Shown one piece after another: positions 20,390 through 33,104 of a DNA stretch of 64,000 bases; the stretch's first letter is position 1, and each line of letters begins with the position of its first letter. Made by a program: the position numbers and the translations under genes. This stretch comes from Metallyticus violacea. Lineage: Eukaryota; Arthropoda; Insecta; Mantodea; Metallyticidae. The stretch lies in assembly GCA_030762175.1 (NCBI GenBank), contig CM060833.1, positions 5,670,001 to 5,734,000 on the forward strand, given 5' to 3'. The notes beneath the pieces are model-generated. The model had not been told where the DNA came from. It saw only the letters and a program-made list of their open reading frames with translations, and did not search any database.

Positions 20390-21365
20390 TTGATTTTTTC
20401 AAGTTATAAAATTAAATGGCATATTCACCTCCAAAAATAACTTTATACATCTATTTATTTTCAAACAGTAAAAAACTTTCTCCTCAATCCATTTACTTAA
20501 GCTCTTTAAGCAACAGAACCTTCATTAGTGAAAGGAACGCACGGTTACCTCGGGCATATGAATACCAAGAAATAAAGAGGATGTGGGAAGTACTGTAGTT
20601 TTGAATAGTCCTGGCGAATGACCTTGTATCGATCTGAATGAGGCAATTCTAGGAAAATTATGGTGGGAGTAACTTCTCAGCTGCATAAATATAACACAAT
20701 TACAAGCGAGAAAGATGAGAGCGGTACAGCTGTGCAATAAATCGTCCCTACAATGTGTTCAGTACGGAAGTAAGAGAGATACTAACCGGATTCCCCTATA
20801 AACAGAAAATGAACTCGACCAGAAACCACTGCGTATATTTTGCTCATTCTCCAGGACTATTCAAAACTACTTTACTTTGTCTTGATCAACATTTCCATGT
20901 CCTGAAAGGTGAATGTTCTATTGTAACTGGTATAAATTCTTCCGAGATATTTTGTTTTAAATATGCTCCAATCACTTCAGTGGAAGTAGAACATTCTTTT
21001 ACATGATGGAAAATGTTCTCTCTGACAAACGGCTGACTATGGCAGTTGATAACTTGAAAAAAACATCTTGTTGTTGCTTGTAACCAAGAAAAGTAAGCTT
21101 AAGTACTTTAATTATGTGATAAAGAAATTATTAATTATCTTAAATACCTATTTTGATTATATCACTGCCATTTTTTGTATTTTAAGTGTCTTTTTTGCCT
21201 GTCTATTTTAAGCAAAATAAATGCCTGAGCTTCCAAGCTGTGTTTATAAGGTTTAAGTTTTAACAATTTTGTTGCCTGTGCAGAGGACACTGAAACCCCA
21301 GCTTGTTCTAATTTCGTTAGTTTTTTTTGTTGAGTGTTTAAGATTTGGGTCAATTTCGTCTAATT
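20390..21365 (+). mobile_element. hAT transposon remnant
   Basis: The plus frame has KYAPITSVEVEHSFT, then decayed LSDKRLTM and VDNLKK, the hAT C-terminal dimerisation block (usually K-Y-A-P-x-T-S-x-x-V-E-R-x-F-S). The whole segment is repeated at 52.8-53.7 kb, and its start also at 25.79-26.04 kb. Confidence 0.7.
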
Positions 21366-21784
21366 TGAGTGTACTTTCTTTAAAACTGTACGTCTTCGCA
21401 TGTGTTTCTTGATTTGCACTGAACAAGTATCAAATGTATTCACAGTTTTGGAAGGAGACAACTGCCCAGAAAATTTCCGATTAATTCTTCATGAACGCGA
21501 AGAACTGATTAGTATTTATAATAACATTTACACGCAAAAATACGTTGCTCTTAAAGTCAGCTGTTTTGCTATTTTCACGAACAAATGTAGACTGGTGGCC
21601 TACTTGAAAGTTCAAGGACAGGCAAGGAGGAGGCCATGAGTGGGGAGGGAAGACGCTAAAACACCGTGCGTAAGGACATATTCACATATTCTGAAAGTCT
21701 GTTGTTTTGCTAAACAGCTGTTTGCAAACAGAATCGGTTGCTAAGCAGAACCTTTAATTCTTAAGTCAGTAAATCATTGCTTAC

Positions 21785-21947
21785 CTCTAGCCCCATCTTC
21801 TGTTTAGCTTGGATGACACTTGGTGGACATGAAGTAGATCGCTCCAGGGAAGGTTTGCTTTGCTCAAAATCTTTACGTGCAAGTTTGGGGGTTAGCGTCG
21901 ACTTCAAGATGTACTTGCTGTTTACTTTCTTCAGTTGGACAATTTTC
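21785..21947 (-). CDS. Ion channel exon 8: cytoplasmic loop, first part
   Basis: The acceptor is 'ctgtttgtag' and the donor 'ctagag/gtaagc'. It encodes KIVQLKKVNSKYILKSTLTP, then KLARKDFEQSKPSLERS. 163 bases end in phase 0. Confidence 0.85.
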
Positions 21948-22019
21948 CTACAAACAGATATGGGAATAATTGGTTTAAATTAAATAATTTATGTTATTGT
22001 TTTCCCAATATCTGCCCTG

Positions 22020-22215
22020 TTCGCTTGATTGGGTATCCCCCGCCAACCAAATGGAGAGGAGGATGAAGATATATGATTATGGTTCCTTAAACCTAGTGAG
22101 ACTTAACCAAACCAGACATTGGATGTGGAGATTTTCCTAAATCTCTGTGGCTTATTCAGGAATCGAAACCAGGACACCAGAAAGCACTAGACCATAAGGC
22201 TAGTCATATTTTTTA
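22020..22215 (-). repeat. Possible tRNA-derived SINE (family 3)
   Basis: On the minus strand, 'ctagccttatggtctagtgc' resembles an A-box region and 'ggtttcgattcctg' a B box, at the usual tRNA spacing. It ends with 'cacagagatttaggaaaatc'. Single copy in the window. Confidence 0.5.
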
Positions 22216-22439
22216 TTAGGAAAGGCTTGGGGAGTATCATTGCTATGGTAGGAGATCATTTTGATTTTTATGCGAAGAATCTGTTATTGCGTGAACACGC
22301 AACATTTGCGTCTACGGTTGACACAGACATGCTTGCAGAGTATTAAGCAGGCAAGATCGCGACATTCTTTGGATAATGTGCTATTAATGACTGAGCAAAT
22401 GTTTTCTACTGCACAATGATGCTTATCTTGCATATTAAT

Positions 22440-22870
22440 CAAGGTCAAATATTATCTTATGGCAGTAAAAAACACGAGGTCTGTTCTATAAATAATGATT
22501 ATCATTTTTTTTACAACATACTTTTACTCAACCTTATAATTTTGATTATATTTCTCATAGTAGTCCCGTTTGATACAATGGATCTGTCCCAGAGTTTCTG
22601 CCAGTCCTCAAAGACATGCTAGAAACATTTTTTGACAGATCCTTTAGAATCGTCCCGCAGGCTTCGCCATTACTTCTGTTGATGGAAAATGCCTCCCTTG
22701 AAGGTATTTCTTCAACTTGGAGAAAAGTTAAAGAAACTTGAACTAAATCTGGAGGAGCAACAACATTTGCAATATGCGGCCGTGCATTATCGTGCTGCAT
22801 TATCCTGCTTATTGCATGGAAATGTGGCTTTGCGGGGTTTTCAAGACATCTCTGCAGTATATTGTCAAGT
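22440..22870 (-). mobile_element. Mariner-like remnant (family D)
   Basis: Shares 'gatacaatg', 'ctgtcccag', 'gatggaaaatgcctccc' and 'tttcttcaa' with the copy at 34.19-34.35 kb. The minus frame carries MQHDNARPHIANVV (the second catalytic Asp block, HDNARPH). Confidence 0.6.
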
Positions 22871-22954
22871 TACAGAGGTGTAAATGCTGGTAAACCATTC
22901 CTTAAATATCGAAAAGATGAGATGACCATCTTTCCCAAAGGAACCACATTTGCA

Positions 22955-22957
<3 letters not shown>

Positions 22958-22999
<42 letters not shown>
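22958..22999. repeat. (TG)n microsatellite
   Basis: About 20 TG units are read directly. It is in the intron between ion-channel exons 7 and 8. Confidence 0.95.
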
Positions 23000-23002
<3 letters not shown>

Positions 23003-23539
23003 CACACAGAACTTTGCTGTTTGCTCTCAGGTTTCGTCAGTAGTGATTACCTTTGAAAGAAACTCTGTATCTTCCTGTAATATCGTCCTTCGCCTTTTCT
23101 TCTATTAATGGAGTTGTCATTCAAAAGTAACAACGATTTACGTGATTTGATGGTTCTCTAGCAAATCCCTATGATGATCTTTTATGATTTAACCTGAAAC
23201 GAAAACCTCAGGCATAAGATATGTACCGTATATGAGGACAACCAAAGTACAGAAGAAGGGCTTCATAATCATTCGCTTTTGAGGTTTAAAATTTAACTGT
23301 CCACAAATACAGCAAAAATTGGCAAGCAGAGTTTGCGCATTTATGAGCCATATTGAATTTCATGAATCTTTACACTCGCTAAACACAAATTAAATCAAGC
23401 ACTATCGCGGAAATATAGCACCACTACTTTAACCATACTTGCAACAAACACAGAGATTTTCATGGCCGTTTTCGTGATTATGAAGTCGATTTATTAATTG
23501 GTTTTTATTAAGAAGCATTTTCACTGTTGGCTATTGTTA

Positions 23540-24580
23540 CGAGGGTAGGTCCATAAGTTTTCGGTTTCGCCGATAAGGATTATCGCCTTCACAAAACCCT
23601 TATCTGGTGTGATACCTTATCTGTTACGTAAATAATTGCAGCTGTTACTGTGTTCAGCTGTTCAGATATAGTTGCATAAAGAAGGCTATGGTAGAAGATT
23701 GTGACATGTTCAAAATGGAGTTTCGAGCTGTTATTAAGTTCTTCATAAAAGAAGGACTTACTCCAAATGAAACCAAACAGCGATTGGACGGTGTATATGG
23801 GGAAGCATCCCCCTCATGTTCTACCGTAAAAGAATGAGCCAAACTTTTTCGAATGGGTCTAGAAAGCATTGAAGACGAAGAGCGTGCAGGTCGACCCTTG
23901 GAGGTACTCACCCCTGAAAACATCGCCCTTGTAGAAGGAGAAATTATGGAAGACCGGCGGCTCAAAGTTACAGAAATAGCAGCAAGGTTGGGTCTTTCTA
24001 AAACAACAGTCCTTCGAATTATTCATGAACATTTAAACATGAATAAGGTTAGTGCAAGATGGGTGTCTAGACTTCTTTCTTCAGTCCAAAAGCAGCAACG
24101 AGTCATCTGTTGTCAGGCATTTTTGGAGCTCTGCCGTGGCAACGAGAGAGAAGTTCTACAAACCATTGTTACAGCAGATGAAACTATGATCCCTTGTCCA
24201 AAAGAGAATCAAGTAAATGGGGAGCACTATGCTGGTCTACTGCACAGATTACGTGCTTGCATCAAAGAGAAAAGGCGCGGAAAACTGAGTGGTGGTGTGC
24301 GCCTTCTTTACAACGCGCCGGTGCACACAGCTCTTGTTGTAAAGGAAGCTGGGAAGAAATGTGGCTTCAAGGAGATCGACCATCCACCCTGCAGCCAAGA
24401 TCTAGCCCCCAGTGACTATTTCCTCTTCTGAAAACTCAAGATGGACCTTCGAGGAAGGAAATTCAAAGCTGTGAGAAGTGTATTGCAGTAAAGGGTAACT
24501 ATATTGAAAAGTGAAATATAGTTTTTGTCTTTATCATACCTAGAAAAGATTTAGGCCGGAAACTTATGGATCTATCCTCG
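23540..24580 (+). mobile_element. Mariner (family A), copy 1, internally deleted
   Basis: Terminal repeats CGAGGGTAGGTCCATAAGTT and its inverted partner are flanked by TA duplications (23538-23539, 24581-24582). The transposase begins MFKMEFRAVIKFFIKEG at 23708 with helix-turn-helix blocks (TEIAARLGLSKTTVLRII). A stop lies in VKE-stop-AKLF. The first catalytic Asp is in TADETM, the HDN Asp block is reduced to YNAPVHT by a small deletion, and LAPSDYFLF keeps the third Asp. A central segment of about 60 codons is deleted. Dead, in the ion-channel intron. Confidence 0.9.
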
Positions 24581-25507
24581 TACCTTTAATTGCTGGTAAA
24601 CCTATCTTGGAACCCACTGTGCACAAACACGTCTCATGTGCATATTTTAAGTTATCAACGTGTGAAATGTTCAGAATTTCTGAGTGTGTTCTTAATATTA
24701 TTCCACAATGAAAGCAGCTGTGTTGATGTTTTCTTCTGTTAGAGTACAAATTGGAGCTCTGGATCAACCTTCAATTGAAATTAATTGCTTCCCTATTGGC
24801 CTGAGCTGAAGATTTATTAAGACGCAAACAGAAGTCGAGCTTTTATTTTAAACATTTATTTCAATGAATAGTTTAATCTTATTGTGCATTCATTATGATT
24901 TATTGTTGCAGTACTGTTTTTTTTAATTGTACGCTAAAATTTATTTGCTGCGTTGACATTTTTTGCACCCAATTTAAAATAATTTTGTATATGACTAGAT
25001 GTTGTTTAACATTTATTGTAGACTTTTGTAAGTTACAATTCTTCCGTATTGCAGTGCTAGATTTCCAGGGATAAGTCTGAGGAGTTTTCATTTGATATAC
25101 TCCAAAGGAGAAATGCAAAAGTCAAAGGGAAGGCGTTCAAAACTTATTGATTCGCAATACACATTGCAAATTGTTCTTTTCCCCCCCCCCCTTTATTTTT
25201 GGATAATAATACATTTATATTCACCCCTCATTTTCCATAAACTGTTTTTTTTTATTTATTTACTATTCTGTATGATAGAAAAATAACGGGTCATCGACAA
25301 GTTCCTCCGCACGGATGATGAGTTTCTCCGCATTGGAGAAAGTTGGTATTCCTTCGAAACCTGTTTTCAGCAGGCAATCCGTCCACCGTTACTAAGGTAT
25401 GGACATTAAAGTGTGTGCTTGCCTTGGTGGTTAATTTAACTGACTGCGGAGCGACTTTTCGATGGCCCTTCATATTATACTTGTCCTTCTCTAATTTCTG
25501 TACTTAC

Positions 25508-25673
25508 CTTCGTCTCCATATGGTGTTTACAAAAGCGAACTCCACAAGTGAGCCAAAGATGAACGCAGTACATGTCATGAACCAGATTTCGCTTGCCTTT
25601 ATGTAGGACACTTTTGGTATATCCCTTCCTGTTTTAGAGGACAGCATGATGAATGTCAGCATTGTACTGGTTC
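25508..25673 (-). CDS. Ion channel exon 7: TM2 and TM3
   Basis: The acceptor is 'cttttacgcag' and the donor 'cgaag/gtaagt'. It encodes TSTMLTFIMLSSKTGRDIP, then KVSYIKASEIWFMTCTAFIF and GSLVEFAFVNTIWRR, with TM3 and the first cytoplasmic residues. Confidence 0.95.
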
Positions 25674-25789
25674 CTGCGTAAAAGATGTCGACTTTTATTT
25701 TGTATGTTACGAAACATTCTGATCACAATTCTTCAAAATATTTACGTTAACCAAACTATATTTAGCTTATTTATTAAATACAAAATCAA

Positions 25790-26040
25790 ATTCAAAATAT
25801 TACATTGGGCAACAAGCACAGGCCGGAAGTTAGACAAAATTCTTTTCTATCTGGGTGAATATATTTAAGAACCAGATAGAAATGAACATGCTCCCGTACA
25901 TTTGGAGTTTTTGGCTTCTGATGTCTTTTTTAAGGTTTAAACTTTTATGGCCGTTTTGGGCCGTTGCGGATTATTTTATGTATTTTAAAAAGCACATAAA
26001 GAATTTCAGTATCTCGAATTGAAAAAAGTTATACAAGAGA
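25790..26040 (+). mobile_element. hAT-associated repeat, fragment
   Basis: Matches 52.79-53.03 kb ('tttctatctgggtg', 'atttt-aaaaagcacataaagaatttc'). It is cut off where mariner family A sequence begins. Confidence 0.6.
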
Positions 26041-26278
26041 ATGCTTCCCCATATACACAATCCAATTGAAGCAAGTTCTTCTTTTGTGAAGAACTTAATA
26101 ACAGCTGGATACTCCGTTAGGAACGTGTTACAATCTTCTACACATAGCCTTCTTTATGCAACTATATCTGAACAACTCAACACGGTTACAGCTGCAATTA
26201 TTTACTTACCAGATAAGGGTTTTGTGAAGGCGATAATTCTTATCGGCAAGGCCGGAAACTTATGGACCTACCCTCGTA
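26041..26278 (-). mobile_element. Mariner (family A) 5'-end fragment
   Basis: Minus-strand N-terminal transposase codons (decayed) and the 5' UTR and terminal repeat ending 'cttatggacctaccctcg' at 26278. Only the 5' quarter remains. Confidence 0.75.
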
Positions 26279-26600
26279 CTATGACTTGCTAATTTTAAAA
26301 CTCATTCTTAAATTTCTTAATTCATATTTTAGTTCAAGCAGGCCCGCGGATCGAATAAGTTGGTAGCTCTTATTTTATAGCTGTTTCCCCCCGTCTTTTT
26401 CTACGTAATTGTCAACTGAAGTGACCATCTTGTTATCTTGCTAGGATTATATAGAAAGGAACGTTAAAAATTCATTGACACGTCTAGAATTTATTTCAAG
26501 AGCTGCATATACTAAAAATTATTGGAGTAACGAGTTAATACACGGGCAGGCTTAAGGGTGGGTTGGAAAATGAACATTTTTTTTAATATTGCATGTAATT

Positions 26601-27600
26601 TATGAGGGTAAGTCATTAAGTATGTTACAAATGGATATAGGACTTAAACAAATACAATACCGATTCTGAACAACATTGAGATATTTGTCCCTTAGGTTAC
26701 CAGTCCTGAAATCCAGCAGCAAAACATTCTTTTGGACTGCTGTCACTTCTATTTCTACAGTTTCATCGTCAAGAAAATGTTCACCCGAAAGTCGCTTGGG
26801 GCGAAATTTGTAACTATGCGGAGAATGCTCAAGTACTTAAACTTTCGTAGTTTCTCGTTTGTCTTGTTGGCAGTATAAGAACGAACATTGTCATGCACAA
26901 GCAACACGCCTGGTCGTTTCCTTTGAAGTTTGCTGAGGATGTTACAGTAGGAGTCGGCATTTACGGTATGTCCTTGAAGCTGATCCCTGAATACTGCGAG
27001 CATCGCTTTCTGTCACTTTAAACGCGACGCAGGATGTTTCCACTGCACTGACGGACGCGTTGTTTCGGGTTGGTAATGGTCCTTCATCGTGGTAGCGATT
27101 GAGATGCTGTAACGCCAGACCCATTCTTTACTATTTTGTGTCAACATGTGCGGCACAAATTATCATGAATACCTATGCACAACCAACAGCAGCGTCTATA
27201 CGCAGTTTCTGTCTTCTCGGATTAAATCTTCAACTCGTTGCAAATTCGGCTCATTGGCCGAACTTCGATATGTGTCCGCCCTTCAGAGAACTTCTGTACC
27301 CAATTATAAACAGCTTGACGTAATAGGCACATCTCACCGTAGATGGTAAACATTTCCTTACGAATATTTTTGATTCCATACATTTTACCCACAAAAAACA
27401 GCACAATGGAGCTCTGTATGAGGTTTGTACACTCACTCATACGCCGCCACCCTGCAACTGCTGTTTCGCTATTGTAAACATCGATTGTCATGTGTCGAAT
27501 ACACCAATTGTCGCCGGACTAATGCTGTCATCTAGCGGTAATAGCCTCAGGTGTCTCATTCAAACATCATTTTGTAACTCAATTAACGGTACGTTTTTAT
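26601..27600 (-). mobile_element. Mariner-like element (family B), copy 1
   Basis: Begins 'tatgagggtaagtcattaag'. Minus frames: IRKEMFTIYGEMCLLRQAVY, then NWVQKFSEGRTHIEV (N-terminal helix-turn-helix), and HDNVRSYTANKTNEKLRKFK with NFAPSDF (second and third catalytic blocks). Several frameshifts. Copies also at 56.7 and 62.0 kb. Confidence 0.75.
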
Positions 27601-27989
27601 CTCATTCCGGACTTAAAATGTGTCCAGCCCACTAATGCAAAACTCCCAGCTTATGAACATTCACCGCTATTATTGGAGAAACACATGCAATCACAATATA
27701 ACTCTACTCATTTGCGTTAACATTCTCTGCTTTGCGTTTCCTGCAAGTTTCACGGCCTTCTGTTATTTTTCATGGCTTTGCAGTTTTTACAAGCAACACA
27801 GTTAGTGCATGGAGATATATTTACACTGAACGTTTCACAGTGTGGGCTCAAAAATTTGAAGAAAATTTTGTTTCGAAATTATGCTGGGGTACCTATTAGT
27901 GACTAAAATTGCATTTTATATTTCCTACAGCGTGAAAATCTTTACTGATTTTACCTTCTGTGACATTTAATACATGAAGAAATACCAAC

Positions 27990-28145
27990 CTAATGTTATT
28001 CGTCCTGAAAGGGCGTTGGCGTCTAACCAAAATGAAACCCACGAAATGGCAACCAACAGGATGCTGGGTACGTAGTAATCCATTGCATAGAAACCCATCT
28101 TGCGACTTAGATGAAACATTACCACCAGAGCACTGTAGTTGCCAA
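27990..28145 (-). CDS. Ion channel exon 6: TM1 and start of TM2
   Basis: The acceptor is 'aatgttacag' and the donor 'acattag/gttggt'. It encodes GNYSALVVMFHLSRKMG, TM1 ending in ISWVSFWL, and the pore-entrance segment DANALSGRITL. Confidence 0.95.
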
Positions 28146-28263
28146 CTGTAACATTATAAAATATAATTAAAATAACAAAAAATTTGAAAGGAAAAAAATA
28201 GGAGACAGAAAGTGTATAATATTGATATCACACATCAAAATAACCCAAGTTCATATGAACATA

Positions 28264-29060
28264 CGAGGGTAGATCCATAAGTTCCCGACTTAACCATTTT
28301 CTAGGTATGATAAAGACAAAAACTATATTTCACTTTTTAATATAGTTACCCTTTACTGCAATACACTTTTAATTACAAACCAAATAACAACGATAACGAG
28401 ATACAGTGAAAACACTGTTCATAAAAGGGAACGTGAGTAAACATAAGAAAGTCAATTCTACATTGTAGCACGTCACCCCTCTTATGTTCAGTTTGTAGGA
28501 GAAAGCAAAGGAAGGCACTGGCCAGAGCAGCAGTGAAGGTTTGTGCCATGGTAACCTTCACAAATATCAACTTCTCGTAGACCATAGAGATCGCTTCACT
28601 CCATTAATTCTACTTTTGAAGGAGGGCAATAGCAGAGGATATCGTAGTTTTGTCCCTGTAATGTCCGATTCCAATACTGCCCTCTCGTTACCATGGCAAA
28701 GTTTAAACTTTTTCTGACAACATTCCACGCGCACTTGTGTATAAACTGCCGAAAGAGTGCTAGGCATGCAACCTGTACTGACCTTATGCATAAGTTGATG
28801 AAGTATGCAGAGCACAGCCTTAACCTTGCAGCTGTTTCTTTTGTCTTCAGACACCTGTCACTCAGAACTTCCTGAATAAGGAACATGTTTTCTTGCGTCC
28901 TTACATCAAAGGCCTCTCTACACAAATGAAATAATTATATGAAGGGGAAGCTTCCTTATATACACTGTGAGGAGTTGTTTCATATCACTGGGTCCTTCTT
29001 TAGTTACAGATTTAATCACTGTCCTATATTCAATTTTGAACACCTCACTGTATTATGCAA
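28264..29060 (-). mobile_element. Mariner (family A-related), diverged copy
   Basis: Starts with 'cgagggtagatccataagtt'. Minus frames read REAFDVRTQENMFLIQEVLS and KTKETAARLRL, recognisably the family A DNA-binding region but strongly diverged, with internal deletions. It lies 120 bases beyond ion-channel exon 6. Confidence 0.7.
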
Positions 29061-29183
29061 CACAAGTGACATAAATGAATTCCTGCAAGCTAATGAATAG
29101 AATGCCGAAAAGTAAATATACAATTCTTTACAATTCTGAAACATTTGAGTATCAGACAGCATGAGTATTACTACAAGAAACTA

Positions 29184-30427
29184 TGAAGGTAGGTTCATAA
29201 GTTCCCGGTCTCGCCGATAAGAATTATCGCCTTCACAAACACTTATCTGGTGTTATACCTCACATGTTAAGTAAATAATTGCAGCTGTAACTGTGTTCAG
29301 TTGTTCAGATACAGTTGCATAAAGAAAGTTATGTATAGAAGATTGTGATATGTTCAAAATGGAGTATCGAGCTGTTATTAAGTTCTTTACAAAAGAAGGA
29401 CTTACTTCAAATGAAATTAAACAGCGATTGGACGGTGTATATGGGGAAGCATCCCCCTCATATTCTACCGTAAAAGAATGGACCAAACTTTTTCGAATGG
29501 GTCGAGAGAACATTGAAGACGAAGAGCGTGCAAGTCGGTCCTTGGAGGTGCTCACTCCTGAAAACATCGCTCTTGTGGAAGGAGAAATTATGGAAGACCG
29601 GCGGCTCAAAGTTACAGAAATAGCAGCAAGGTTGGGCCTTTCTAAAACAACAGTCCTTCGAATCATTCATGAACATTAAAACATGAATAAGATTAGTGCC
29701 TAGACTTCTTTCCTCAGTCCAAAAACAGCAACGAGTCATCTGTTGTCAGGCATTTTTGGAGCTTTGCCGTGGCAACGAGAGAGAAGTTCTGCAAACCATT
29801 GTTACAGGAGATGAAACTATGGTCCTCTACTATGATCCCTTGTCCAAAAGAGAATCAATGGAGTGGCAGGCGTAAACCTGGCGGAGCATAGGCCAAGATT
29901 ACTCAGTCAACCAAGACCATGGTCATAATCTTTTGGGACTGTGAAGGAATACTCTCCATTGACTTCAAGGAGAGGAACATCACAGTAAATGTGAAGTACT
30001 ATGCTGGTCTACTGCACAGATTACGTGCTTCCATCAAAGAGAAAAGGCGAGGAAAGCTCAATGTTGTTGTGCGACTTCTTCACGACAATGCGCCTGTGCA
30101 CCCAACTCTTGTTGCAAAGGAAGCTGTGAAGAAATGCGGCTTCAAGGAGATCGATCATCCACCCTATAGCCCAAATATAGCTCCCAGTAACTATTTCCTC
30201 TTCTTAAAACTCAAGAAGGACCTTCAAGGAAGGAAATTAAGTGTGACGAAGAAGTGATGGATGCTGTTTATGCCCATTTTGCGGACAAGATTTCTAACTT
30301 GGGGGGGGGGGGGTTGAAATATTAATTAAAAATGTGAGAAGTGTATTGCAATAAAGAGTAGCTATATTGAAAAGTGAACTGTAGTTAGTCCATATCATAC
30401 TATAAACTGATTATGGACCTACCCTCG
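29184..30427 (+). mobile_element. Mariner (family A), copy 2, nearly full length
   Basis: 1244 bases between TA duplications. Transposase MFKMEYRAVIKFFTKEGLTS from 29350; one base lost at about 29679 brings a stop after IIHEH. Frame shifts then lead to TGDETM, WDCEGILSIDFKERN, HDNAPVHPT and NIAPSNYFLF. The second catalytic Asp is intact; the third is Asn. The spacing between the second and third positions is 34 residues, as in DD34D mariners. A G run of 12 lies at 30301-30312. Confidence 0.9.
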
Positions 30428-30559
30428 TATGTCTGACTGAAAATCTATAGACCGCGCCTCAAATAAAAGAAAATTAATTTATATAAAAAGCTAAGCAAAT
30501 GCTATCAAGAGATTGGTTGTAGATGCACTAATTTTGAATGCGATTTATAACATTTTATA

Positions 30560-31560
30560 GTGAATTCCGAAGGCATGTTGCCATTGCGGTATTACCCAAG
30601 AAACAATTTTTGAAAATTTTGTCCAAATCTCCATCGATCTCCATTATAGGCACCGAAAATGACAATGAATAAATATATCCGTTAGCGCTCTAATGGTCAC
30701 AATTTTTGTTTTTTATGAACAAATCTGGGCACATAACCATCAATTCACAAACTATCATCGAGTTCGTTAACCAGCAAAATTGGACATTAGGAATGCCCCA
30801 TGTTAACCAGAAGCGATTTTTTTATAAAAATTGAAAAATCGCTCTATCGACCACAACTTTGAATTTTTATCGGTATATTTCTTTAAAATAAATTGATAAA
30901 AAGGCCAATCGGAGTGGGGGTTTACCTGAAACCCAAAATTTTAAAATCGCTCCAATATCACCAACATTTATTTGTTTCTTCACCACAAAATTGGGTATAC
31001 ACCATTTAAATAAAGAAAAATAGTTTCTGAAAATTAGCAAACTACGATTATTGAGAATAGGGATTTAGTTGAAAACCGAAATTTAAAAAGCGCTACTTCG
31101 TTTAATTTTCTCTGTATTGTTTTAAAATAAAAGACAAATTAACTTGCGATATAAACTGTATTTATAACGATGCATATATTTTATATTTAACAAAAGTATC
31201 GTCATGAAGATAGTAAATGTGAAATATTAATCTAATACATGTTTGAGAATTATATTTGTATGTAAGAGCGTTCTGTAATAACCTTCACAAAACGTTTACG
31301 TTACATGTTAATAACATTTAAATTAAATTTCAAAGCCACTGAAAATCGATGAAACTTTCTACTGTTTTTATTTACTTAGTACATTGCAATTGTTTTTAAA
31401 TAGTAACATGTTTTTGTTTTATTGAAACATATGAACATCATCTTAAATACACAATATAACTCGAAACTTTCTGTTATTTCTCTCTATTTTAGTGAATGTA
31501 AAGATCATATCAAGGGCTCAGTTTATAAACGTGGTTATATTTAAAATGTTTAAAAATACC
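30560..31560 (+). repeat. AT-rich dispersed repeat, family R, copy 1
   Basis: Non-coding and about 1 kb. 31275-31555 is repeated inverted at 44.21-44.49 kb; 30600-30780 is repeated inverted at about 44.77-44.95 kb and directly at 47.40-47.63 kb ('caaatctccatcgat', 'ttaggcaccga', 'gcgctcta'). No open frames, no tRNA boxes seen. Class unknown. Confidence 0.75.
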
Positions 31561-32082
31561 TACACAGTGTAGCTTTGTCTATTAATGGTCATACATTTCA
31601 TTTAATTGATAGTATACCTTTAATTTTTGTAGTTTATCTAAATAATAATAATAATTCTAAAAATGTGACCATAATTTGGATTTTATATTATTTTTTAAAG
31701 TTGCTTGGCGAGGAATCGCTTAGTTCATGCAGCTCCTGCGTGATCATCATACTCAGCTCTGTATAAATTCATGTTATCCCAAAAGTGCATTTTCCTCCTT
31801 TAATTTTCACAAATTTACGAGTGAATAACATTTTCCCCACGAACTATTTTTTTCCAATGCTACAACAAAACCACGCTCTAAATAATGAAACAAAGACAAA
31901 TTTAAATACTGGAAATCGAAATTTTATTTTACCTAACTTGAAATACCTAGGCCTGTTTTACGTAAACCTGATTACATTACAGCACGAATAGGAAAACCTG
32001 TCACATTGAGATTCTATCACGGTATCAACGGATGTGACGTTCAAATGAATTTCGATGATGACAAGAATTAAAATTATCTTAC

Positions 32083-32241
32083 CTATTCCTGATTCCTTTA
32101 AAGTATCACTAGTAGCGACAGAGGTTGTATTAGTTGACATGCCAATAATACGATACTCTGTCAAATATGAATGGCGAGCAATGGTGACAGGTGTATTTTC
32201 CTCCCACTCCAGTGTCAGTTTATCTGTCTTGTACAAACTTG
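32083..32241 (-). CDS. Ion channel exon 5: end of ligand-binding domain
   Basis: The acceptor is 'cattttcag' and the donor 'gaatag/gtaaga'. It encodes SLYKTDKLTLEWEENTPVTI and the loop before TM1, with no cysteine. It starts in phase 1 and ends in phase 1. Confidence 0.88.
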
Positions 32242-32414
32242 CTGAAAATGTATCACAGCATTAGGTACACTGAAATAAATCTTTCATTAGACCAGAAACT
32301 TGTTTTTGGATAATTAAATAATTATAAAAGTAGAATTATTAATAAATGTTAGAAACTACATCTGCAAACATCATAATGGTGCTGGAGGTAGGTCATTAAT
32401 TAAAACATTGAAAC

Positions 32415-32999
32415 ATACCGAGGGTGTTGAAAATGTATCCAAAGCAAAGAAAAAACTGTTTTAACATAACAAAAGTGAATTCACACAAACAGAAAATGGT
32501 GAGTACTAATCTTCTTAGACTTTTACAGTTACAACAGTTGCTCAAAATGTCCACTATCGACGTCGATACACTTCTGAGTACGTTGAACTACTGATTGAGC
32601 AAAGTTTGCGAAAGTGTCCTCAGCGATTGCAGCACATGCCGTTTCAATTTCTTCCCGAAGTGCTGTCAGTGAAGCTGGTTTTCTACAGTATATAACATCC
32701 TTAAGAATTCCCCATAGGTAGAAGTTCAACGGCGGTTCTGTTCTGTACACACGTCTCCATTGTCTTTGAACTTCAACAACATTCTCGGTTTTCCAATACC
32801 ACTTCAAAATTGCTTTCCGCTGTTCAAACGATAATCTTGGCTCAATTTTGTTGTAGCAACGCTATCATAACGTAATGTGAGTCACATCTGTTTATAGAAC
32901 ATCATACTACACGTTACTGTTGTTTTTCGGTCTAACTTTGAAATATATTAAATAGATATCTACTGTGAAAGTGTGTATGCATTTTTTGACACCTTTGTG
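32415..32999 (-). mobile_element. DNA transposon (family E), internally deleted copy
   Basis: Ends 'gggtgttgaaaatgtat' and 'tgcattttttgacacc' are inverted. The minus frame joins an N-terminal piece (KWYWKTENVVEVQRQWRRVY, RTEPP) directly to a C-terminal piece (FYLWGILKDVIYCRKPASL), so the catalytic middle is deleted in frame. The 48.75 kb copy keeps the N-terminal part. Confidence 0.75.
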
Positions 33000-33104
33000 A
33001 ATGTGCCTTGAGGAAATTATACTTTGTTTGTTGGAATTTTTATGTTAAGTTGTTTTACTGTACTAAAATGTGTCGTTGTTTAAGAAATTTGGATAACTTC
33101 AGGG

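Noticed and set aside
23853..24431. 192-codon open frame as a functional host gene
   Set aside because: It is the transposase of an internally deleted mariner with an upstream stop and a lost catalytic Asp.
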